64,000 bases of DNA from NCBI GenBank assembly GCA_905178155.1, contig CAJINV010000012.1, forward strand, positions 864,004 through 928,003. The letters are read 5' to 3'. This stretch comes from Amoebophrya sp. A120. Taxonomy: Eukaryota; Sar; Dinophyceae; Syndiniales; Amoebophryaceae. Of this stretch, positions 53,012 through 63,900 are shown piece by piece. The number at the start of each line of letters is the position of its first letter. Positions within the stretch are counted from its first letter, which is position 1. Made by a program: the position numbers and the translations under genes. The notes beneath the pieces were generated by a model. That model was given only the letters and a program-made list of their open reading frames with translations. It ran no database searches and was not told the DNA's origin.

Positions 53012-54911
53012 CTATCCAGCACCCAGTAAGATACTTGCAGCTAAATCCGCGTTCCCCTTGGCCTGCTTCAACGCACCAGCACACTGTGCCTTGGGAAACC
53101 CGAGGTTCATGAGGTCCTTGATTTTCTCGTCGTCGGTCTTTTGTGCTGGCTGCGCGGCGGGTGAAGGCTCTTGCTGATCGTCGGCGCTGAGCACCTAAGG
53201 TGGGATTTTCCATAGGCTGTTCAAGTTCAACAATCTTGATCTTCGCCTCCCCGCATGACAAATACAAATTTCTCATGCAGTGAAAATATCTAGTAGAACA
53301 TTATACCGCTTCCATCGCGTCCTGCAAGTTACTGTTCCCCGTTGCCTATGCACTGCAAAAGTATCGCACTCGTACTGATTGCAGTCATGCATCACAAATC
53401 TCCTAGCTTAGGTAAAGCAGCATCACAAATTTCGCTTTTCTTCTTGCCAAAGTAAAAGTTTCAGTTTGTGATGCAATTTATACTAACTGTAACTAGTACG
53501 ATACTTTTGCAATGCATATTGCTATACAAGCCTTTTTTGCTGCGTCCTCGGAGAATCCCATCGCGACCAGCTGCGACACCATCGCAGGGTCGGCAGTTGT
53601 TGGTCTTTTACTCACTGGTGCATTATTCGCCGTTGTTGCCGAGGTCCGATTTGTGTTCTGTGATGCTGTCAGACCAGCTGCAGTTGCTGGCGGTGGTGCT
53701 GGACCACCTGCTGATGCTGACTTTGCGCCGGAAGCAGATGCTCTGCTCGCAGTTGACGCGCCTATTGTGGAAGCAGCTGGCGCTGGTGACTGTGATGCTG
53801 GAATGGTGGCATTCTTGCCTTCCGAGGTGGAAGAGCTGCTCAGTCGGCCAGAAGACGTGACGTTATTACTTGCGGGTGGCGGTTTTTTCACCTGGTGTTG
53901 AGTGTTGTCATGCCCATTCAGGCATCAGCAGCGGGATGCGTTATGCATGGAACCGATAGTACGATATTGAAGAGAATAGAATGATCTGTGGACTAAAGTG
54001 AGTCATCTACAGCTCTTTCTATTTGTACGTCATCCGCCAGCACTGCCCCCTCTTCCTCTATTCCCTGGTCCCCTTCGGTAAGTGGCGTCAACAACGGCAT
54101 GTCTCGCTCCGTCGCGAGATGTACCTCGTCGCTGTCGCCCGGATCTCTGGCGAAGGGTTGCGTACCTGCCATGTCGTGCAGATCCACTATGGAGTTCTCA
54201 AACGTTACATTCTCAACTGTTACATGAATTTGTGATGCAACAATTGGAAAAGTGGAAGGGGAAAGGTTGCACCTGTAGCATTACAAATTCCGCACAGACT
54301 TAGGTGCGGTTTAGGCCTTCCCAAATTTGTCATGCGGAGCAGCTTCATCATCATCATGTAGTGGACACCCGCACCCAGCGCCACAGGTCAAGGATCCCCT
54401 CCCCGGGGGGTGGGCGAGGAAGCACTTTCGGCGACCTCATCATACAAAAGCCGAGCGCTACCACGGCAAGTCGCCCCAATAAAAGTGCCAACCAGTCGGG
54501 AGCTACCCACCACACCTGATCAGTACAGCCCGGCCAGCTAGCCGAGCGCGACAGCCCAACATACAGAACGATCCAGGACCCGACCCATTTTACGCCATAC
54601 GTTTTTGCTCTCACGGAAGAGACGACGTACCCCTTTGGGCTAAGGGGCGAGACTCTCCCTTAAGCCGCAACCCCACCCGGACAGGGGAGGCTGGACCATT
54701 TGTGCCTTACCTGCGGCACGGACGAAAAAGGCAAGTGCGCGGACCACAGATGTCAAACCATTGGAGCAGCTTGATCGTGAGGATTGTGATGGTGCTTTTG
54801 CATGACAAATCATGTAACAGTTGAGAATGTAACAGTTGAGAGCCCCATATCGACCATCAAGCGGTTGCACTGGTCCACACACGTGGTCTGCATCTGCAGC
54901 TGGTTGCCCAT
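53012..54911 (-). CDS. Two-UBA-domain protein with potential N-myristoylation
   Basis: ATG 54911 gives MGNQLQMQTTCVDQCN; Gly2 and nearby Cys would suit myristoylation and acylation. The family D element is removed to join CNRLMV to DLHDMAGTQPF. A GT-AG intron (53892-54010) leads from DVQIERA to VKKPPPASNN. A long Ser/Ala/Pro linker follows. UBA 1 is VSQLVAMGFSEDAAKKAC joined across a family C element to IATGNSNLQDAMEAV. A second GT-AG intron (53195-53306) leads to LSADDQQEPS. UBA 2 is IKDLMNLGFPKAQCAGALKQ up to SILLGAG and the stop. Both carry the MGF/LGF loop typical of ubiquitin binding. Probably a ubiquitin adaptor; partners unknown. Confidence 0.85.
53195..53306 (-). other. GT-AG intron between the two UBA domains
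   Basis: GTATAATG to CACCTTAG on minus; joins MEA to VLSADD. Contains gcatgacaaatacaaatttctcatgc on plus, a clear paired introner core without TIR or target duplication. Confidence 0.85.
53347..53518. mobile_element. Introner element, family C
   Basis: TATGCACTGCAAAAGTATCG start, ACTTTTGCAATGCATA end. Flanks ttgcc and ttgct. Interrupts UBA 1. Confidence 0.92.
53892..54010 (-). other. GT-AG intron upstream of the Ser/Ala linker of the UBA protein
   Basis: GTAGATGACT to AACACCAG on minus; joins IERA to VKKPP in phase. Confidence 0.75.
54188..54849. mobile_element. Family D introner element with a nested insertion of about 430 bp
   Basis: TATGGAGTTCTCAAACGTTA start, CAGTTGAGAGCCCCATA end. Flanks tccac and tcgac. 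The interior 54346-54772 is foreign GC-rich DNA bounded by a 10-bp direct repeat, ggagcagctt. Full removal keeps the UBA protein in frame. Confidence 0.9.
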
Positions 54912-55126
54912 TTTAAATGGATTTATTTTGCACGGGTGCAAACTGAGTCACGGAGTAGTACAAGTAGTCACCCACTAGTTCCCGCTGATGAGACTGATGC
55001 TTGTGCTTCCACAACTAAAACGATGCCTTCCAGTTGCCCGACCGGAGTGCGCTTCTCAACAGTCTTTGGCTTTCTACCCCGCAGCGCCACACTCATTTGC
55101 AACAAGGGCTGAGCCAATCCTACTCT
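54912..55126. other. Intergenic between the UBA gene start and the tandem duplication
   Basis: No feature recognised. Confidence 0.4.
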
Positions 55127-56070
55127 AACTTCGTCCAGGTTCCTCTTCCTTGCGCCGAAGTAGATATGGATGTGTTGCCTTCAAATTATCTACCTCGCGT
55201 TTGGATGTGTGTCCCCTCTTTCTCTCAGCAAACCTCTCTCCTGCAGTCGTTTTTGAACAAAAGGCTCGGAGAGACATCAATAGACAGAGGTGTCAGCCAG
55301 GCCGTGTTGCAAACCGGCACTTCCACTTTCCGTGGTCCTCATTCACACTGATGGTGATGGTCCCTCTAACTTTGAAAAACAAAAACTGATTTTTTTCAAT
55401 AACGATAATTGGAAGAACGAACTCAAATGTTCTACGTGCTTTTACCTTCGTCGTCAGTCTAGTTCTGCTACGGGCTCCTGCAAAAAAGAAAGAACGTCCG
55501 GTCTCTTCGTGCACTGCACGACAAACTGGCCTCAGAAACTACAGCGGAAGTAGTACTTAGAACAACTACTTCCTGCGTTTCAGGCCGCCGCGGTCCCAGG
55601 AATTTCTCGATCTTAGTGGAGCATAATTCATCTGAAGACACCGCATATGAAGAATGAACGTAAGTGCGACCGCCGAGCAAGCTGCACTTCTGGCGCTGTC
55701 CGCGAAGGAGAATAAGACCTCCAGGACGAACAACAGCTCGTCTCGCCAGACAAACAAAAACTTGTGAAGAAAAGAACTAAATCAACATATATTTTTGCGT
55801 ACTAGACAGGAAAGTGAGGAAGTCTCAAAGTCAGCTACACCACGACTACACCAGCTCATTTCCATCCACATGACTTCCTCATGCTCGCTCCTGCCCTTCA
55901 TCCCGCCCGGTACTGTAGCTCTGGCGGTCGCTGTTCTGCGCCCATTACATTTACACGACCACCTCCGAACCCGGATGCAGTAGTTCCCGCACCTGCTGTG
56001 CCCCCGTTTTGCGGCGTGCAATTGTTCGAGGCCACGCTGTTTGGGACGGAGGAAGAAACCTGCAGCTCAA
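55127..56070. repeat. Tandem duplication of about 0.94 kb, copy 1
   Basis: Matches 56071 onward with an offset of about 932-940 bp (for example ttttgaacaaaaggctcgga at 55251 and 56183; tcatcccgcccg at 55898 and 56838). Contains the 3' end and downstream DNA of the Ser-rich gene. Includes the uninterrupted word cccccgttttgcggcg at about 55999-56016. Confidence 0.92.
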
Positions 56071-56075
56071 AGGTC
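55898..56075 (-). pseudogene. Duplicated last coding part of the Ser-rich gene
   Basis: Reads FELQVSSSVPNSVASNNCTP, then QNGGTAGAGTTASGFGGGR and ends ELQYRAG with a stop at 55898. It is the uninterrupted counterpart of the gene end at 56838-57290. Upstream the frame runs into unrelated duplicate DNA, so it has no start of its own. Confidence 0.88.
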
Positions 56076-56948
56076 ACTTCGTCCTTCTTCCTCTTCCTTG
56101 CCTTCAAATCATTTCCCTCGCGTTTGGAAGTATTTCGTCCCCTTATTCTCTCAGCAAACATCAACTCTCCTGCTGCAGCGGTTTTTGAACAAAAGGCTCG
56201 GAGAGACATCAATAGACAGAAGTGTCAGCCAGGCCGTGTTGCAAACCGGCACTTCCACTTTCCGTGGTCCTCATTCACACTGATGGTGATGGTCCCTCTA
56301 ACTTTGAAAAACAAAAACTGATTTTTTTCAATAACGATAATTGGAAGAACGAACTCAAATGTCCTACGTGCTTTTAGTACCTTGTCGTCAGTCTAGTACT
56401 AGTTCTGCTACGGGCTCCTGCAAAAAAGAAAGAACGTCCGGTCTCTTCGTGCACTGCACGACAAACTGGCCTCTGAAACTACAGCGGAAGCACTTAGAGT
56501 TAGAACAGAAACTACTCCCTGCGTTTCAGACCCTCGCGGTCCCACGAATTTCTCCATCTTAGTGGAGCATAATTCTGAAGACACCGCATATGAAGAATGA
56601 AGGCAACAAGTTCTACCGCCGAGCAAGCTGCAGCTCTGTCTGCGAAGGAGAATAAGACCTGCACGAACAACAGCTCGTCTCGCCAGACAAACAAAAACTT
56701 GTGAAGAAAAGAACTAAATCAACATATATTTTTGCGTACTAGACAGGAAAGTGAGGAAGTCTCAATAAAGTTATCTAAACCACGACTACAGCCTATTTCC
56801 ATGCTGCAGATGATTTCGTCATGCTCGCTCCTGCCCTTCATCCCGCCCGATACTGTAGTTCCGGCGGTCGCTGTTCCGCGCCCATTACATATACACGACC
56901 ACCTCCGAACCCCGCTGCAGTAGTTCCTGCACCTGTTGTGCCCCCGTT
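56071..56948. repeat. Tandem duplication of about 0.94 kb, copy 2
   Basis: Second unit, ending at the family A element that occupies the site left empty in copy 1. 56838-56948 is the genuine last coding part of the Ser-rich gene; 56071-56837 is its downstream DNA. Confidence 0.9.
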
Positions 56949-59900
56949 TATCAAATGTAAAAATGTCTGGGTCTGGAAGAATGCAACCTGTGATGCTGCA
57001 TTTGGATTCCAGAAAAATCTGTATTGCATGAGTACCAAAAGGAATGTAATCTTTGCTACGCGGAGACGGCATCTGTCATGCGGAATAGGCATCAAGAAGC
57101 TCTCAAAAAATCTGTGATGCTAGGGCATGCATCACAGACATCAGGGCTCACGCAAAACGTGCATGACAAGTGTCACTATCTTCCAGACCCAGACACTTTT
57201 ACAGTTGATACCGTTTTGCGGCGTGCAATTGTTCGAAGCCACGCTGTTCGGCACGGAGGACGAAACTTGTAGCTCAAAAGCCGCGTTGAGGTCATCCTCA
57301 TTCTGTTTTGTCCCTGCTTGTTGTTGTTCCCTCCCGGCGTAGGTAGAATCGTCGTGTGAGGATGATGTTGAACTACTACTGCTGGAAGTTCTTGTCCCGT
57401 GGCTTTTATCGCTCCTCCGATCCACATCCAGTATCTCTTGTTCGTCAAACAGCCTGTGGTTGAGGCGTGACGTCGTGAAGGAACTAGTACCGGCCGAAGA
57501 TGGTTTACTGTTTGTACTGTTCCGATTTTCAACCTGATTTTCGGACGATCTGCAGCTACTGTAGTTTTGCTGTAGTTCATCTCCTGCACCAACAACATGA
57601 ACATATCCGGGAGAATTATACAGCGCGTTGCTATAATTTTCCTCCGATGCGGAAATTCTTGCTGCGTTGTAATGGTCGTAATCCGAGTCGAGCGGAGAGG
57701 ATTCAATATTGCCGTTACAAATCCCGGCTTCGTCTTCAACACGACCTTGTTCGTACAGTAAACCCGCTTCTAAATCCTGAAAGGCGCGTATCGGGTCGTT
57801 GATTTCGTCATCTTCGTGGTCCTTGTAACTGGAAATCAAGGTCGTGCTCGAAGTCGACGATATAACCCGCTCAGCTGTTACAATCTCAAACGTTACAATA
57901 GAGTCTGAAACTTGTGTTGCAAGAAGTGCATTATCTAGCCAACTCTCATAGAATTGCGCATGACAAGTTTCGGAGCTCCGAACCGCACTAGAATCTGGCG
58001 AAATTTGTATTGCAGAAAGTGCAACGCTCTGCGAGTCTGTCATGCTCATCATGCAACACAAATCCCAGATTCTATTGTAACGCTTGAGATTGTAACGTTT
58101 GAGGAGGTCATAGACGAGCCGCCCTTTTTCTTCAAATTGTGCCACATCTGTTTGAAGAAGGAACTGCTGGACGATGATCTAGCAACTGTAAAAATGTCTG
58201 GGTCTGGAAGATTCTGACACTCGTCATGCAGGTTTTGCATGAGCCATGATGTCCGTGATGCATACCCTAGCAATATAGATTTTTTCAGGGCTTCTTGATG
58301 CCTATTCCGCATGACAAATGCCTTCTCAGAGTAGCAAAAATTGCATTCCCCTTGCTACTCATGCAATACAGATTTTTTTGGAATCCAAATGCAGCATCAC
58401 AAGTTCCAATCTTCCAGACCCAGACACTTTTGCAATCCATATGATCTGGGTTGTTGTAGCAATAGCAAATTCTTTGATAAAGAAGACGGCCCTCGTGGTC
58501 CCGCTGTTGACATCGGACTTGCGATTATTTGTCTCTCGACGTCCTCTCCAATGTTGATCCCCGTTTGAATCACCCTGGTGTCCACTCTGCTATCCGGCGA
58601 GGGGCTCGGCGACGGAGAAATCGACGGCTGTCGCATTTTCGCGTGAATATCTCGGCCGAAAGTTGATTTCGAGAGGAACTGTTTCGGTCTGGGCGGCTTG
58701 TAAAACGTACAGTCTGCATCGTTTGTTGTTGACATGCGGGGGATTCCGTAGTTATCTTCATCTTGATCATCTTCTGGACTGGAATTCAAAACTCTTGTAG
58801 AAGTGGTTCGGCGATTATTTGAAGATGATCTACCACGGCTGCTCCTGTCCGTTCCAAATGGCGACCCTCGCGGCCAAGAGCTCACCGTCGATGTGCTGAC
58901 ACGGTTTAAAGATTATGCATTGCAAAACAAGTAACGCACTAGTATAACTTGCATTACAAATTTCGGCAAGAAGAAAAGTGGAATTTGTAATGCTGTTTGA
59001 CCTTAGGAGGAACATTTGTCATGCAGTTTTGCAATCAGTACGACTACGAGTACGATACTTTTGCACAGCATAAAGAGGATGAACTGGTGAAAGAGTTTGC
59101 TTTCCTATTCGCAAACACGTTCGCTTTCTGTTCCGCCAACAGCTTTATGAAATGCAAATATGTCTGGGTCTGGAAGGTTGGAACTTGTGCTGCTACCTTT
59201 GGACTCTACATAAAATCTGTATTGCATGAACATCAAAAGAGGCGTAATTTGTGCTACGCGGAGAGGTCATTTCTCATGCGGAATGAGCATCAGAAAGCCC
59301 TCGCAAAATCTCTGATGCTAGGGCATGCATCACAAACCTCATGGGTCATGCAAAATCTGCATGACAAACTCCTGCATTCTTCCAGACCCAGACATTTTTG
59401 CAGTTGATAAGCTTTTCTTGCAGCAGGTACCGCTGGTTGCTGACCGCAGAGTCGGTCGGCGAGGGTGTGCGGCCGTGGCGGGTAATGGTAGTAGTACCAG
59501 TTGTCCCAGTCGTCGTGGTCCTGCTGGTAGTTGTTCCGAAGGCAAAAGCGGCTGAACCCGCTGTATTTGTAGTCGAGGTTGACTTGGACTTACTCAACAT
59601 TCCCCCACCACCGCCGGAAAGCACAGAGTTTGCGATTTCCGTTGCTCGTGCGGCGAAGTTGGTGAAGGAATTTCGCTGTTTTAAGAGTCCAGAACAACTG
59701 CTCTCGTCCTTCACGACACCCTCCGCGTGTTTGATTTGGGCCTCGTCAAAGAACACCGCGGTCGTTGAGGAAGTAGGGTGCTGGTCGTGACTTTTCCGCA
59801 GAGAGCTGGTCGATGTACTCTATGAACTGCAAAAGTATCGTACTCGTATAAATGCATCACAAATTTTCTCAGCACGAGAAATAAAATTTGTAATGCAGAT

Positions 59901-60992
59901 CTGCCTTGGGAACAAGATTTGTAATGCAAGACTTGCATTTATACGAGTACGATACTTTTGCACAGGATATACTCCCGGGCCACGTGACCCTGGCCGGGAA
60001 ATTCAAGCCGATGTTGGCGAAAAAAGATTTGCTTCTCGGTCGCATTCCGGTTGCGGAGGAGGAACCACCATGCCCGTCGGAGGTTGACGTGGTGATCCTG
60101 ATTTGGTTATCCTGTGCAAAAGTATCGTACTCGTTGTATAGCAATAATCGTTCGTTCGTTGTGGATCGGCTCTGCCGACCGGGTAACCCAACGCCTTGCA
60201 TACAAATGACCGACTTAGGCGAACCCCGTTACGGGACGGGGTTACAATAATGCATTGCAAATCTTTTCCCTAAGGTAAATCAGCATTGCAAATTTTATTA
60301 TTATTTCTCATGCTGAGGAAATCCAAATCTGTATTGCATTTATACGAGTGCGATACTTTTGCACTGCATATTGGTGGTGATCCTGATGACGTCCTTGCCC
60401 GTCAACATCTCGTCCGGGACTTGCCCTACGAAAAAAATCCGAATCCGACAAAACTATCGTACGAAAAAAGTGTTTCACTGTAAGGATTTTGGAGATTTTG
60501 CATCACAAGTTTGTTCTACATGACAGAGAAAATTTACGATGCAAAGCTCCAAAGGGAAAACACAGCGAAGCATCCACTGTCTTGCATGTGTCCCATGACA
60601 AACAGCTGTGAGATGCATTTTCTGCATTACAAGTTTAATACAGTGAAACAGTTTTTTCTGGCGATAAAAACAGACTCGCCTTCATCGTCCGACACCCGTC
60701 GTTCCTCCGACCGATTCCGCTGAAACCGGGGGGAGATGATGTCCGGGTCGTTTAACAGCCAGGAGGTCAGCGAAACGCGCGGCGGGTCGTCCGGGATGGC
60801 GATTTTGGTGATGGAAGAAAACTCGCTGATCGGGCTGGCGTTTTTGGTGCCGAGCCTGCTTCTGGAGGTAGACCGAGACGTGCGGACAGACCGGTTGGAG
60901 TAGAGGCTGCCGGCTGTACGGCGGGAGGAGGAGAGCAGGGCGACCTGGTGGGTTTTGCTTTTGTAATTTTTTCCTTCTGCATGACGATGCAT
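56838..60992 (-). CDS. Ser-rich protein of unknown function, split by eight introner elements
   Basis: ATG 60992 (MHRHAEGKNYKSKTHQ), stop 56838. No family recognised. Exon joins followed one by one are all in frame: DDEGESV to LSDSDFF; HQDHHQ to IRITTSTSDG; WPGS to TSTSSLRKSH; QEKL to LAEQKANVF; FTSSSS to LNRVSTSTV; QQPRS to SSSSFFKQMW; KKKGGS to STSSTTLIS; CTPQNG to GTTGAGTT. The product is largely disordered, rich in Ser, Thr and Arg with SPSPSPSP and RSKS-type stretches, so a heavily phosphorylated scaffold is possible but speculative. Its 3' end is tandemly duplicated next door. Confidence 0.8.
56949..57210. mobile_element. Introner element, family A, at a site empty in the neighbouring duplicate
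   Basis: TATCAAATG start, ACAGTTGATA end. TSD ccgtt (56944-56948 and 57211-57215). The paralogous site near 56001 reads cccccgttttgcgg with one ccgtt and no element. Confidence 0.98.
57861..58112. mobile_element. Introner element, family M
   Basis: TATAACCCGCTCAGCTGTTA start; right arm gattgtaacgtttgaggagg then TCATA. TSD gacga. Confidence 0.94.
58180..58441. mobile_element. Introner element, family A
   Basis: TAGCAACTGTAAAAATGTCT start, TTTTGCAATCCATA end. TSD tgatc. Confidence 0.94.
58914..59072. mobile_element. Introner element, family C
   Basis: TATGCATTGCAAAACAAGTA start, ACTTTTGCACAGCATA end. Flanks aagat and aagag. Confidence 0.9.
59146..59409. mobile_element. Introner element, family A
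   Basis: TATGAAATGCAAATATGTCT start, TTTGCAGTTGATA end. TSD agctt. Only about 73 bp of exon separate it from the previous copy. Confidence 0.95.
59821..59969. mobile_element. Introner element, family C
   Basis: TATGAACTGCAAAAGTATCG start, ACTTTTGCACAGGATA end. TSD tactc. Confidence 0.95.
60108..60370. mobile_element. Family C introner element with a nested insertion of about 110 bp
   Basis: TATCCTGTGCAAAAGTATCG start, ACTTTTGCACTGCATA end. TSD ttggt. 60139-60249 is foreign DNA with two short hairpins (cggctctgccg; ccccgttacgggacgggg). Confidence 0.92.
60455..60665. mobile_element. Introner element, family E variant
   Basis: TATCGTACGAAAAAAGTGTT start, CAGTTTTTTCTGGCGATA end. TSD aaaac. Confidence 0.93.
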
Positions 60993-63900
60993 GAACAGGG
61001 TCTTTGCAAGACCAAGATGAAACAAGACTCATGAAACAAAAACAACGAGTAGAATCATACCATCTCTGCGCCCTCTGGAAAAGGTTGTGATATTGCTCCC
61101 AAGACCGCTAGTTGTACCACGTTCGTCGTGGGCACAATTCGCACGGTCACCTCCACGAAGCCGGTTCCATTTTTCTTTTCTTTTTCGAGTCCCGTCTCCT
61201 GACGATCGAGCGCGACTGTGTTTCTCTTTCTTGTGTTCCGTGCTACAAATCAATGGCCGTAGCGTGCTTCATTCAATTCATGGAAAATGAAATCGATGCG
61301 CGCCCATAAAAGGCAGAAGTGTGGCTTCACAAAAGGCAAAAAAAGGGATACTCAGAGAAAATTTTTGCGCAAACTCAAAGAACACAAACGTGAAACAAAG
61401 CGCAACTCAATGTCATCTCACTGCTCACCGTCTCACTCACAAGACCAAAGCTCTCAAAAGAATCACACGACCCAACATGCAGACCACAAATTTCACTCTT
61501 CTCTCCCTTTTGCTCGGCGGAAATGGAAAACAAAACTAGACAAAACCGTTGGCACCGCTCACCAATTGTTTATGTAGTAGTCTGATTCCATTGGTCGGAT
61601 TCCATTAGTCTGATTCCGTCTACTAAGTCTGATTCCCTCTCATCTTACCATATAATTTATACCGAAGTTCAGATGACAACAACTACAAGCATTTCCTTTT
61701 ATTTTATTTTGGAGCACATCACATGTAATATTCTGCGCAGAAATAATGTTGATCTTTTTCTTGCTTTATCCGGCGACCGAAGAAAGTACTAGAACTGAAT
61801 TCTGGTTCATTCAGTTCTCCTGTAGCTTTGACCGAGAGATGAAAACGACCGCTACCAATCGATCGAGAGGTGCTGGTGGCGTCTTCAACTCAACCAAAAA
61901 TGCAAGAGGAACAGAAGTTCGCCCCGCAGTCAGTCTTCCGCACGACCGGCAACATATAGCACAACAACGCGAGAAGTTGTTCTAGTACTTCACCAGTAGA
62001 TAGATGCTGTCGCGAAACAAGTCTGGATTTCCACCTGCCTGCTCCGGTCGCAAATTCAGACTCACCAGCCGGTTGATGTCGCTAACCTGCATTCATCCGC
62101 CCCTACTTGGAGAAACAAACACCAAATCAGTGTGGTCTAGCAGGTACTACATCGACCAGGCGCACCAGTCGAGGCAATGGCAATGCCAATAGATATGCAT
62201 GTAACTATATCAATATTTAGCCTAGTATAGAAAAGTAAATAAGTTGCTCGCGATGAAATTATGCCTTTCTATTATTATTATCGAAGCCACAGGTGATGCC
62301 GACCACTGTGCACAAACATCGCACGCACAAGGGGCCCATTGGATCTCAGTGCATGGTAGGATCTGTCACGGCAGGATCTCTCGCACCCGGAGTAGGTGCT
62401 CTTTCGGTCCCTCTCTCCTATCCCTAGGAGTGCCCTCACGGCTCGGAGGCGCGTCGGACGTAGTGCCTCGCGAACACCAACACCTCCCCACGACTGCCGT
62501 TGATTTTCGTCCGATTTGGAATTGCGCTGCGTAGCCACAGCAAGCATTTGCATGTCTGGGGGCGCTCAACTCGTGGGCGGTTGTGCGCCGCCAGTGTGTT
62601 GCTGTGTGGCCGTTTCAGTGGTGCCACAGGGCTCGCCTGTCGTGGCGCGCTCTTCATATTACCGACCAACCGGGTGGCCGCGCACTATCAACGGTCGGCG
62701 CTATAATTCTCGGTATGGGCTTGGCCGAGCTCGGATAAGGGGCGGCATCCGGGAGGGTGGGGTGGCCAGCCATCTGGGTGGCTGCGCTCCCCTAACGGTA
62801 GCGCAGCTGCGCTCGTCGGCGGTGCCACTCGGCTTGCTGCCCGGTCGTGTCCCGCGGTCGCGCGAGGTGCAGCCGCGGCACCCGAGTGGCAGGACACAAT
62901 CAGCACAGCGGCGGTGTGCCTTTTTGTTGCGAGCCTGCGAAGTAGCGCAAGCGCATGGGCCAGGGAGCTGCTTGCTGCTCTCCGCAGAACAACAAGGCCT
63001 GCGCGTATATATGGTCTTCTACTAGGTGACATCATGAGAGGCGTCGGCCCTCATTCACTGGGGCCACTCTTTCAACCTACCAGATCTACTAACCGCTTGC
63101 CCTGATAAGCATGCGGCCTGCTTCTCCCCACGTTACGACCGGGAGATCTCCTCAGGCGACGGCCTTCACAGGAGGTAAATTATGCCTTTCTAGACGAGCT
63201 TGCTCCAACTCATCCTCACAGCCTGAAAGCCTCGCTGGCGAGAACAACAACAAAAAGAGCTCGGCCTGGGGGCAGTCGGAGCATTATTTGCGTCAAGAAA
63301 GAGGTAAATCGCCCAACTACAAAATTTCGTTTGCAAGTTGTAATCTGCACAAAATTATAGCTCTGCGCTTGCCAACTTGTCAAACTTCAAGAATAGTAAA
63401 TGTGTCTACTGACACTACTACGTAGCAACCCTAAAATGACAACAGATCCTCGGACGCGGCACTAGAGATAGCTCCTGCTACGTACTGGCGCTACGAAGAT
63501 GAGGCTGTTGCGTCTTTATAGGCGTATGAAAGATAACTTGGCTGCCTTATTCCTTTTTCTTGAAGATTAAAGCTGTTGCTCTACCCAATCTATAGTCATG
63601 GCGTCAAAAGAACACGTGTAGCAAGGCAGATGTAGGTAAATCCTTTTTCCAGATCATGCACAATGTAGGTAAATAAAAGTAGATGTAAAGTAGTACGTGA
63701 GGAGGCTCCTTCAGTCTTCGGCGTAAGGCTTCATATACATATTGCTCCTGTAGCTTGGAATCTACTAGCAGAGTAGAGTCCTTGTTTATGTTCCTTTCCA
63801 GACAGTTCGGATTCTAAGCACCATGATCGGGTGCTGTGCGCTTCCGCTTTCTCTCATTTTTTCAATATCTTTCAGACGAGACGTGCCCGGCAATTTGATT

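Noticed and set aside
61287-61577. Plus-strand Lys/Thr/His-rich frame
   Set aside because: Low-complexity composition, a second overlapping frame of similar quality, and no motif.
62340-63100. Possible rRNA or tRNA cluster in the GC-rich block
   Set aside because: No tRNA box pattern or conserved rRNA word could be found by eye; composition alone is not evidence.
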